A stretch of DNA of 13,426 bases from NCBI GenBank assembly GCA_025455345.1, contig JALOMS010000105.1:1-13426 (forward strand), given 5' to 3'. Numbering within the stretch: the first letter of the stretch is position 1; each line of letters begins with the position of its first letter. A model generated the notes under the pieces. The model searched no databases and was not told where the DNA came from. It saw only the letters and a list, made by a program, of their open reading frames with translations. This document shows, one piece after another, positions 8,201 through 13,426 of the stretch. The position numbers and the translations under genes are program-made. This DNA comes from Thermoflexibacter sp. Lineage in GTDB: Bacteria > Bacteroidota > Bacteroidia > Cytophagales > Thermoflexibacteraceae.

Positions 8201-8674
8201 ACTCCTATTTCTCATACGGATATTGATGAAAAAGTCAATGAGTTTGAAGCATTAAAAGTTATAGAAATTATACAAGCTATCAAGTTTTTATATGCAAGCA
8301 ATGGAAAGGACTTTGTTCCAGAAAAGACAATTGGCGTAATAACTCCGTATCGCAATCAAATTGCTAAGATTCGTTATGAGTTAGAAAAAGCAAAAATTCC
8401 TGATTATGAGCGAATAACAATAGATACCGTAGAACGCTACCAAGGCAGTCAGAGAGATATTATTATTATTTCTTTCTGTGTAAATAATGCCTTGCAGTTA
8501 AGAAACTTGGTGTCTTTGGCTGATGATGGTATTACAGACAGAAAACTCAATGTTGCTATCACCAGAGCAAGACAACAAATGATATTTCTTGGAAATGCAC
8601 ATTTATTACGCAAAAACTACATTTACAATGCTTTAATTGAGTTTGTGAGAAATAAAACTAAAGCAGTAGTTTAA
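5279..8674 (+). CDS. Dna2-like fused PD-(D/E)XK nuclease and SF1B helicase
   Basis: A large (1131 residues) cytoplasmic DNA-processing protein. Residues 1 to about 300 are a helical and beta-rich region I cannot assign. The nuclease core follows: Asp350 (GRLDLL), Glu363-Leu-Lys365 (IIELKSGK) and the QTQLY motif (Gln382 to Tyr386), the RecB/Cas4-type pattern. A beta-barrel region (about 560-660, REGDIGVLYP and MYRGLFGFLE) precedes the helicase. Walker A is GPPGTGKT (711-718), Walker B IIDEASQ (Asp828, Glu829), motif III GDQKQLP, motif V ERYQGSQRD (1052-1060), and motif VI NVAITRAR (1091-1098). This order matches Dna2 and its bacterial relatives, which unwind and cut 5' flaps or resected ends. 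The cysteines that form the iron-sulphur cluster in Dna2/Cas4 are not seen between the nuclease and helicase parts. A role in repair, replication fork processing or defence is possible; context does not decide. Confidence 0.88.
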   Translation: MLEFFDLLIDTQKENNFLNEKYIKLKNILDAVSKDLTKNIGIQFSSLFARIAFLSNRHQLNKRIAWHLQQIRILSNQILRKSYQPSQSEYDNAFKSLAESISKCYQVSMPSELISLLPMTDFFAPLPKTNNKIIAKVRVEVVAIDWKNEILYCITENNDSEEKISVKYNLSTINDEFTSSIQKIWEGAQLNLLEVLIDENGTYIPKYLILEPDYLIDVSGISECFQMRGTQPLSFLLKKIEAQELTLPQHLGNLANFFLDEVLNQTDENPADFKNSFLKTFQLYPIEYTSLKEIEEDSDFKTFMNNALVHFTNVKRTVEQDFVLYSINRENCYIEPSFFSERYGLQGRLDLLHQRKDRFDIIELKSGKSVPNSDMWANHRTQTQLYRLMLQSVFESEPRQINPAIFYSAVNNNNLRFSPPSTTEEKKILNIRNLIVANEFALAMGEKEARRVLEQLRENEFQSSSPFALKSVVHIQKILQGANILEKKYFFAFINFVAKEHQLAKIGDLEYGQGLSALWAKSFEEKAKNFEILYDLQIIDNQSSNNNPCLIFKRTNPQNDFVNFREGDIGVLYPRDMNRVEDLPSEDEQTSIEITALQNQIFKCVIEKIEKEIIIIRLRFKQKNQSFFEKYNFWAIEHDFLEHSFNAMYRGLFGFLECTSQEKKELILGLKAPQTQSLNFDWTELQQTLNTESAKIVQKALQAQDYFLIVGPPGTGKTSRLLKTLVKELYHQTDSNILLIAYTNRAVDEICEAISEHHLGSFIRIGSELSTKQELRENLLDKIALKAKNRTELKDKILQTRIFVGTLASISGKNELFNLKKFNVAIIDEASQILEPQLIGILHKVEKFILIGDQKQLPAIAQQAPELSVVKDQELLDMGLINRRNSYFERLFYLCQKNQWEWAYDMLTHQGRMHAEIMAFANEFFYEGKLKLIPADWQIEALDLKVKSINSNQEGTFENNLIGLLATKRLLFFPTPISHTDIDEKVNEFEALKVIEIIQAIKFLYASNGKDFVPEKTIGVITPYRNQIAKIRYELEKAKIPDYERITIDTVERYQGSQRDIIIISFCVNNALQLRNLVSLADDGITDRKLNVAITRARQQMIFLGNAHLLRKNYIYNALIEFVRNKTKAVV

Positions 8675-8701
8675 ACTATTCAAATGACTAATTATCAAAT
8701 A

Positions 8702-8726
8702 TTTATATCTTAAAAAGAAATATAAA
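8702..8726. terminator. Possible weak bidirectional terminator between convergent genes
   Basis: TTTATAT (8702-8708) and ATATAAA (8720-8726) form a 7-bp AT-only stem between the helicase stop codon and the ychF stop codon. It is weak and has only short T runs on either strand. It is listed because two convergent genes meet here and nothing better is visible in the 72-base gap. Confidence 0.25.
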
Positions 8727-8746
8727 ATTCCTGCTTACAGATTTCC

Positions 8747-9844
8747 CTATACATTGAATCTGAAGTGCATAATATCACCATCTTGGACTATATATTCTTT
8801 CCCTTCTATAGACAGCTTGCCCACCTCTCTACAAGCTGACTCCGTTTTATATTTTACATAATCAGCCAGTTTTATTACTTCTGCCTTGATAAAACCTCTC
8901 TCAAAATCAGAGTGAATGACACCTGCGGCTTGGGGAGCTTTCCAGCCTTTTTTGATTGTCCATGCTCTTACTTCTGTTACCCCTGCGGTAAAATAAGTAA
9001 TAAGATTGAGTAAGGAATATGCGCCTCGTATGAGTTGGTTTAGCCCTGCTTCTTTGAGACCGTACTCGTCTAAAAACAATTGTTTTTCATCTTTGTCTGT
9101 AATTTCTGCGATTTGAGCCTCTAATGCGGCACAGATACGCAATACGCCTGCATTTTCTCCTGCTACAGCTTCTCTTAGTGCTTTGACGTGATGATTGTCC
9201 TCATGGAGATATTTTTCATCTACATTGGCTACATAAAGCATGGGCTTCATCGTTAGCAAAAATAAATCAGCTACAGCCTTTTTTTCTTCTTCTGAAATAT
9301 TCAAACTCATTGCATTTTTGCCTTGATTGAGTATGTTTTTATACTCAAGCAAGACATTGAGTTCTTCTTTCATTTTTGCATCTCCAGACTTAGCCGCTCT
9401 CTCTACTTTTGCAATCTTTTTCTCTACTGACTCTAAGTCTTTTAGTTGTAATTCCATTTCTATGACCTCTTTGTCTGATACAGGATTGACTGCGCCAATA
9501 GAGCGCACTACATTGGGGTCATCAAAACAGCGTACTACATGGATAGTGGCATCTACTTCTCTAATATTGGTCAAAAAACCATTGCCTTTTCCCTCTCCTT
9601 TGCTTGCCCCTTTGACCAAACCTGCAATATCTACAAAATCTACAGTAGTGGCGACTATTTTCTGCGGATTAACGATATCTGCCAAAATTTGTAATCTATC
9701 ATCTGGTACATCTACTATACCTACATTGGGGTCTATGGTCGCAAATTCGTAATTTGCCGCTACATTTTGAATATTTGTCAAAGCTGAAAACAAGGTTGAT
9801 TTGCCCACATTAGGCAAACCTACAATTCCGCACTTCAAGCCCAT
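8747..9844 (-). CDS. ychF: Ribosome-binding GTPase/ATPase YchF (OLA1 family)
   Basis: A conserved TRAFAC-class P-loop NTPase of 365 residues (family about 363) that binds ribosomes and prefers ATP over GTP in many members. G1 is GLPNVGKST (9-17). G3 is DIAGLVKGASKGEGKGN. G4 is the family-typical NxxE form (YVANVDEKYL) in place of NKxD, which explains the altered nucleotide preference. The C-terminal TGS-type domain is present, ending YIVQDGDIMHFRFNV as in full-length homologues. No truncation is seen. Its ATG is only 42 bases after the tRNA terminator hairpin. That gap has TTTTG at 9885-9881 but no good -7 box, so the promoter is unclear. The gene converges on the helicase gene. Confidence 0.96.
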   Translation of the reverse strand: MGLKCGIVGLPNVGKSTLFSALTNIQNVAANYEFATIDPNVGIVDVPDDRLQILADIVNPQKIVATTVDFVDIAGLVKGASKGEGKGNGFLTNIREVDATIHVVRCFDDPNVVRSIGAVNPVSDKEVIEMELQLKDLESVEKKIAKVERAAKSGDAKMKEELNVLLEYKNILNQGKNAMSLNISEEEKKAVADLFLLTMKPMLYVANVDEKYLHEDNHHVKALREAVAGENAGVLRICAALEAQIAEITDKDEKQLFLDEYGLKEAGLNQLIRGAYSLLNLITYFTAGVTEVRAWTIKKGWKAPQAAGVIHSDFERGFIKAEVIKLADYVKYKTESACREVGKLSIEGKEYIVQDGDIMHFRFNV

Positions 9845-9879
9845 TTTTTAATTATTTTTATCAATAAAATTTATTTTTT

Positions 9880-9921
9880 ACAAAAGAAAATGGATTGTAA
9901 TATTGTCTTACAATCCATTTT
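9880..9921 (-). terminator. Rho-independent terminator of the tRNA gene
   Basis: The two arms 9887-9900 (AAAATGGATTGTAA) and 9908-9921 form a perfect 14-bp hairpin with a 7-base loop. Read on the minus strand, 11 bases downstream of the tRNA, the stem ends in TTTT and is followed by CTTTTG, which fits an intrinsic terminator. It separates the tRNA from ychF. Confidence 0.75.
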
Positions 9922-9932
9922 GAGTTATTGGG

Positions 9933-10006
9933 TGGGCCAGCATGGGATCGAACCATGGACCCCCTGATTATGAGTCAGGTGCTCTAACCGTCTGAGCTAC
10001 AAGCCC
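9933..10006 (-). tRNA. tRNA with CAU anticodon (Met, or Ile2)
   Basis: On the minus strand a 74-base cloverleaf can be folded: acceptor GGGCUUG/CUGGCCC, D arm GCUC..GAGC, anticodon stem CCUGA/UCAGG with loop CUCAUAA, a 5-base variable loop, T stem CAUGG/CCAUG with loop UUCGAUC, and discriminator A. The anticodon is CAU. An initiator would have an unpaired position 1 and a GGG/CCC anticodon stem, neither of which is seen, so it is elongator Met or the lysidine-modified Ile tRNA that reads AUA. I cannot tell these apart by eye. Position 6-67 is a U-U mismatch in the acceptor stem. The 3' CCA is not encoded: the flank reads CCCA. Confidence 0.93.
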
Positions 10007-10044
10007 GTATGTATCAGTAAGGCTTTACCTTTACATTTCGTTTG

Positions 10045-10076
10045 CAAAGTTAAGAAAAGATTATGAATTGTCCAAA
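10045..10076 (-). promoter_or_regulatory. Bacteroidota-type promoter of the tRNA gene
   Basis: On the minus strand TTTG (10076-10073), exactly 20 bases, and TAACTTTG (10052-10045) give a full match to the -33/-7 consensus of the Bacteroidota primary sigma factor. Transcription would start near 10038, about 30 bases before the mature tRNA end at 10006. Confidence 0.75.
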
Positions 10077-10127
10077 CAAAATTTATATCTTCCTAAATTA
10101 ATCTCTTTGTTTCGTTGTTGCTTGGAG

Positions 10128-11097
10128 CTATGCCTTCATCAAGTCCGCAAGCACTTCAAATGTTTCTTTGGAGTGTGTAGGGAAATTGGCAATGCGGATT
10201 TGCATTTCTTTGTTTGCGCCATATCCGCTACCAACTGTGATGTGATGTTGCTTAAATTTATTAATAAAATAGGCGGCATTCTCTTTGATTATATCAGCAA
10301 CAATGACTGTTTTTGACCTAAATTTCTCATTTTCAACAAAGGCTTTGAAAGTATCGCTTTGTTTGATAATATAATAGATGAGTCCAGCCTTGTAATTGAT
10401 TTCTGTACGGATTGCTTGTATGCCTCTTCTATTCATGTCTTCACAAACCTTCCCCAACAAGTAAATTGCCAACATATTGGGCGTTTCGGGCGTTTCATTA
10501 TTTTTGATGTTTTTGACTAAAGTCGTAAGACGGTGATAAGTTCCTGTAACCTTCCCTGCTTTTTCTAAAATGATTGCTTTTTCCAAACATTTTTCATTAA
10601 AAATCCAAACTCCTAATCCTGCGGGCAATCCAAAACATTTTTGTACAGAGAAGAATACTGAGTCAACCTTAGAAAAATCTAATTCGGGATACATTGTGAG
10701 TTAAGCAAATCAGCTCTGTTTCAGATGGGATATGTATTTCAGATATTTCAAAGCCCTTGCCTAATGCAACTTCATATTTTTGTGCATTTTTTTTCAATAA
10801 GACTGCTGTTTCATGGTATTTTTGAGAAAAACTCCCATTGACTAAGTGAAAAGAATGTTCTCCTACTAAGGATTGGATACTTCTTTCCCAAATTTCTGTT
10901 GCTGAGGCGGTAAAAACAATGTAATAATTTTCGGGAACACTCATTAACTCTCTTATTTGGCTAATGGTATGAGAGATGATTTGTTGGAAAGCCTTGCTTC
11001 TGTGAGAAATCGCACAAATATTCTCTTTCAAAGCTCGTTTGATGTGGTCTTCGACGGTAAAATAAAGTTGTGAAGGACCTGGTGTTAAAAAATTCAT
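10128..11097 (-). pseudogene. Class V PLP aminotransferase (SerC/AGAT-like), broken by internal deletion
   Basis: Two reading frames make up one gene. The N-terminal piece (11097 to about 10698) begins MNFLTPGPSQ, includes SHRSKAF and the cofactor loop TASATEIWE, and stays in frame to ELICLTHN. It then runs 7 foreign codons to a stop at 10669. The C-terminal piece, in another frame, resumes at YPELDFSKVDS and holds the PLP lysine (FFSVQKCFGLPAGLG, Lys codon 10640-10638) and the whole C-terminal domain. In full-length class V enzymes THN is followed by ETS-type residues and about 40 residues including the Asp of the VDA(V/T)SS motif that contacts the PLP ring. All of these are missing here. 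Only 13 bases remain where about 115-120 are expected, so roughly 100-110 bases are lost, with a shift of frame. The product cannot be a working aminotransferase. It probably acted as a SerC-like or alanine-glyoxylate-type enzyme, but the original substrate is unknown. A promoter remains upstream. Confidence 0.85.
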
Positions 11098-11125
11098 TTT
11101 GTTAAATCGTTAATGTGATTTTTTG

Positions 11126-11159
11126 CAAATATAAGTAATTATGAATGATTAGTTACAAA
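11126..11159 (-). promoter_or_regulatory. Promoter of the broken aminotransferase gene
   Basis: On the minus strand TTTG (11159-11156) and a perfect -7 box TATATTTG (11133-11126), 22 bases apart, stand about 30 bases before the gene's ATG. It looks intact, so the pseudogene may still be transcribed. The remaining AT-rich DNA up to the radA stop codon (11160-11300) shows no gene and no convincing terminator. Confidence 0.6.
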
Positions 11160-11300
11160 TTAGAAATACTCATAAATCAATGATAATCAATATACTATAC
11201 GATTTTATATTTGAAATAGTAGAAACTAATTGATAAAGCCTACTTAGGGTAGAATTAAGAATTAGCACTTGTAGGTGAATAGGTATATGAGAAAATGTTG

Positions 11301-12698
11301 TTATAAAAATAAGGATTCGACTATATCTCCTATTTTACTTACAGGTTTTATAGCAATTTGAAAACTTTGTAAATCAAGCCCTTTCGCATTAAACTTGGAA
11401 ATATAAATGGTATTAAAACCTAATTTTTGTGCTTCTGCGATTCTATTCTCGATTCTGTTTACTGCGCGTATTTCTCCACCAAGCCCTACTTCTGCCGCAA
11501 AACAAAGCTGGTCGCTGATAGCAATGTCCTCCAAAGATGAAATAATAGATACACAAACGGCTAAGTCTATTGCTGGGTCTTCGACTTTGAACCCGCCCGC
11601 GATATTGAGAAATACGTCTTGCGCTCCCAAACGGTATCCTCCTCTTTTCTCTAATACCGCTAATAACATATTGAGGCGTTTGGCATCAAATCCTGTACTA
11701 CTTCTCTGTGGAGTGCCATAAGTTGCGGCACTAACGAGAGATTGGACTTCTACTAACAACGGGCGATTTCCTTCTAAAGTAGTCCCAATGGTAATACCGC
11801 TTAACTCGCCTTCTCTTTGCGAAAGCAGTATTTCGGAAGGATTAGTAACTTCTCTCAAGCCCGAAGAGCGCATTTCGTAAATGCCTAATTCTGAAGTAGA
11901 ACCAAAACGATTTTTGATGGTACGTAAGATACGATAGCTCAAATGTCTATCTCCCTCGAACTGTAAAACGGTATCTACCATGTGTTCTAATACTTTGGGT
12001 CCCGCTAATGTTCCTTCTTTGGTAATATGACCAATTAAAAATACAGGAGTACCGCTTTCCTTCGCATAACGTAAAAGCTCACCCGAACATTCGCGCACTT
12101 GAGATACACTACCTGCGGGCGATTCTATGGCTACTGTGGTCAGGGTTTGGATAGAGTCAATAATCACTAAATCAGGCTCTAATATTTCAATTTGCTTAAA
12201 AATATTTTGTGTATTTGTTTCTGTCAAAACATAACACCCTACTTCATTTTTCTCTATTTCTCCAAAAGATTGGGGAATCATCAAACGCTCTGCCCTCATT
12301 TTAATCTGTTGTTCACTTTCTTCTCCTGAAACATATAAGACCTTTGCCGTAGGCATACTCATGGCAATTTGCAACATTAAGGTTGATTTGCCTATGCCTG
12401 GCTCCCCCCCAATCAATATGAGCGAACCTTGTACTATTCCTCCCCCAAGTACTCTATTAAGCTCATTATCAGTGGTAATCATTCGATTTTGTTCTTGATA
12501 ATCTATTTTGGTAATAATCTTAGGCTTGGCGGCTATTTGGAGAGAGCTACTATTGGCTTTCCAGCCCAGTTTCTCCTCTTTTTGGATAATTTCTTCTACA
12601 AAAGTATTCCAATTTTGGCAAGAAGGACATTTCCCCATCCACTTGGGGGATTGATAGCCACAGTGTTGGCAGAAATAAGAAGTTTTGACTTTCGCCAT
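11301..12698 (-). CDS. radA: DNA repair protein RadA (Sms)
   Basis: A RecA-like ATPase that drives branch migration of recombination intermediates and takes part in repair and transformation. All family parts are visible in 465 residues (usual 450-460): the N-terminal C4 zinc finger (Cys10, Cys13, Cys24, Cys27), Walker A GGEPGIGKST (97-106), Walker B ending in Asp181 (LVIIDSIQT), the RadA-specific KNRFG motif (262-266), and a C-terminal Lon-protease-like domain (FLNIAGGFKVEDPAIDLAV, about 364-382) lacking the protease catalytic pair typical of Lon. The start is the ATG at 12698. It lies 69 bases after the uvrC stop codon on the same strand with no clear promoter or terminator between, so the two repair genes are probably cotranscribed. 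Confidence 0.96.
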   Translation of the reverse strand: MAKVKTSYFCQHCGYQSPKWMGKCPSCQNWNTFVEEIIQKEEKLGWKANSSSLQIAAKPKIITKIDYQEQNRMITTDNELNRVLGGGIVQGSLILIGGEPGIGKSTLMLQIAMSMPTAKVLYVSGEESEQQIKMRAERLMIPQSFGEIEKNEVGCYVLTETNTQNIFKQIEILEPDLVIIDSIQTLTTVAIESPAGSVSQVRECSGELLRYAKESGTPVFLIGHITKEGTLAGPKVLEHMVDTVLQFEGDRHLSYRILRTIKNRFGSTSELGIYEMRSSGLREVTNPSEILLSQREGELSGITIGTTLEGNRPLLVEVQSLVSAATYGTPQRSSTGFDAKRLNMLLAVLEKRGGYRLGAQDVFLNIAGGFKVEDPAIDLAVCVSIISSLEDIAISDQLCFAAEVGLGGEIRAVNRIENRIAEAQKLGFNTIYISKFNAKGLDLQSFQIAIKPVSKIGDIVESLFL

Positions 12699-12767
12699 AT
12701 CAATTTGAGTATATTATCGTTAATGGAGAAGTAAAATTACATAAAATAGTCTAAGGACTGCTATTTA

Positions 12768-13426
12768 TTAGGATTTTAATCCTTCTAATACAATTCTCGC
12801 CTTATCTTTACCAATCAGAGCCTCGATTTCTTTGGGGTCTATTTCCAATATTTTTTTTACGGATTTGTATTTTTTCAAGAGTTTTTCGGTAGTTGCTTTT
12901 CCGATTCCATCTATTTCTTCCAATTTACTTATCAAGCTGTTTTTACTGCGTTGGTCTCGATGAAAAGTAATGGCAAATCTATGTGCCTCATCTCTAATAC
13001 GTTGGATAAGTTTCAAAGACTCAGATTTTTTATGAATCATAATTGGTAACTCATCTTCGGGATAATATAACTCTTCCAAGCGTTTGGCAATACCAATAAT
13101 GGGAATTTTACCGTACAAATTGAGCGTTTTTAGGGCTTCGCAAGCCGCACTTAACTGTCCCTTGCCTCCATCAATCACAATAAGCTGGGGGAGGTCTGCC
13201 GCTTCATTAAGAAGTCTTGTGTATCTACGTGTTACTATCTCGTGCATAGAAGCAAAATCATTAGGACCAGACACAGTTTTTATTTTGAAATGTCTATAAT
13301 CTTTTTTTGAAGCTTTGCCATCTTTAAAGCAAACCATTGCGGCTACTGGATTAGTGCCTTGAATATTGGAATTATCAAAACACTCGATATGGTCTGGTCG
13401 CCTGATTAGATTTAAGTCTTTCTGTA
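12768..13426 (-). CDS. uvrC: Excinuclease ABC subunit C, C-terminal part (5' partial)
   Basis: UvrC makes both incisions in nucleotide excision repair after UvrA and UvrB mark the lesion. The frame is open to the right edge, so about 219 residues of a protein near 600 are here. An internal Met at 13337 is not the start. The RNase H-like nuclease domain responsible for the 5' cut is visible: ECFDNSNIQGTNPVAAM with the first catalytic Asp (codon 13376-13374), IVIDGGKGQL with the second (13172-13170), and RDEAHRFAITFHR with the conserved His. The tandem helix-hairpin-helix DNA-binding part ends the protein (LEEIDGIGKATTEKLL and LIGKDKARIVLEGLKS). The UvrB-binding and GIY-YIG domains lie outside the window. 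radA follows on the same strand. Confidence 0.97.
   Translation of the reverse strand, partial: QKDLNLIRRPDHIECFDNSNIQGTNPVAAMVCFKDGKASKKDYRHFKIKTVSGPNDFASMHEIVTRRYTRLLNEAADLPQLIVIDGGKGQLSAACEALKTLNLYGKIPIIGIAKRLEELYYPEDELPIMIHKKSESLKLIQRIRDEAHRFAITFHRDQRSKNSLISKLEEIDGIGKATTEKLLKKYKSVKKILEIDPKEIEALIGKDKARIVLEGLKS

Noticed and set aside
9327..9752. A 141-codon open frame on the + strand
   Set aside because: It lies entirely inside ychF on the opposite strand, and its translation (Ser-, Phe- and Ile-rich) has no recognisable motif. It is a shadow of the ychF reading frame.
9845..9886. A promoter for ychF between the tRNA terminator and its start codon
   Set aside because: TTTTG is present at 9885-9881, but 20 bases on there is only TAAAAATA, a poor match to TAnnTTTG. 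The AT-rich sequence gives such partial hits by chance.
10669..10710. Programmed frameshift in the aminotransferase
   Set aside because: A one-base shift would not restore the protein: about 35 family residues, including a cofactor contact, are absent from the DNA. No slippery site with a stimulating structure is apparent.
1..13426. Mobile elements, CRISPR arrays, toxin-antitoxin pairs or a full defence system
   Set aside because: No transposase, integrase, regularly spaced repeats, terminal inverted repeats or target-site duplications were seen. The Dna2-like gene alone does not establish a defence system.

Overview
The window looks like a piece of chromosome from a low-GC Bacteroidota bacterium, probably of the Cytophagia/Flammeovirgaceae type. 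Supporting signs are AT-rich DNA, almost no Shine-Dalgarno sequences, several promoters of the Bacteroidota form (TTTG, about 20 bases, TAnnTTTG), a short Bacteroidota-type homogentisate dioxygenase, and lipoproteins with an N-terminal lipobox. The lineage is inferred from these features and not from a database match. Both ends cut a gene: the 3' end of an unknown protein on the left, and the C-terminal third of UvrC on the right.

Left part (1-5200, + strand). After the unknown partial gene come homogentisate 1,2-dioxygenase (tyrosine/phenylalanine breakdown) and an 88-residue protein resembling a lone peptidoglycan-binding domain, closed by a terminator. Next is the most interesting regulatory element: a 19-codon leader ORF with eight Leu codons and one Ile codon, followed by overlapping antiterminator and terminator hairpins. 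It sits directly in front of a branched-chain amino acid aminotransferase gene (ilvE) and has the layout of a classical ribosome-mediated attenuator. Behind ilvE, closely spaced, lie a beta-propeller-like lipoprotein and a SAM-dependent methyltransferase that, unusually, also begins with a lipoprotein signal.

Middle part (5200-8750, + strand). One large gene encodes an 1131-residue Dna2-like protein: a PD-(D/E)XK nuclease fused to an SF1B helicase. It has its own promoter and appears to lack the iron-sulphur cysteines of Dna2/Cas4.

Right part (8750-13426, - strand). The genes are the GTPase ychF, a tRNA with a CAU anticodon in a compact unit (promoter and 14-bp terminator hairpin), a class V aminotransferase pseudogene broken by an internal deletion, radA and uvrC. 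radA and uvrC both serve DNA repair and are probably cotranscribed. The Dna2-like gene gives the right half a DNA-repair flavour, but no mobile element, CRISPR array or integrase is visible.
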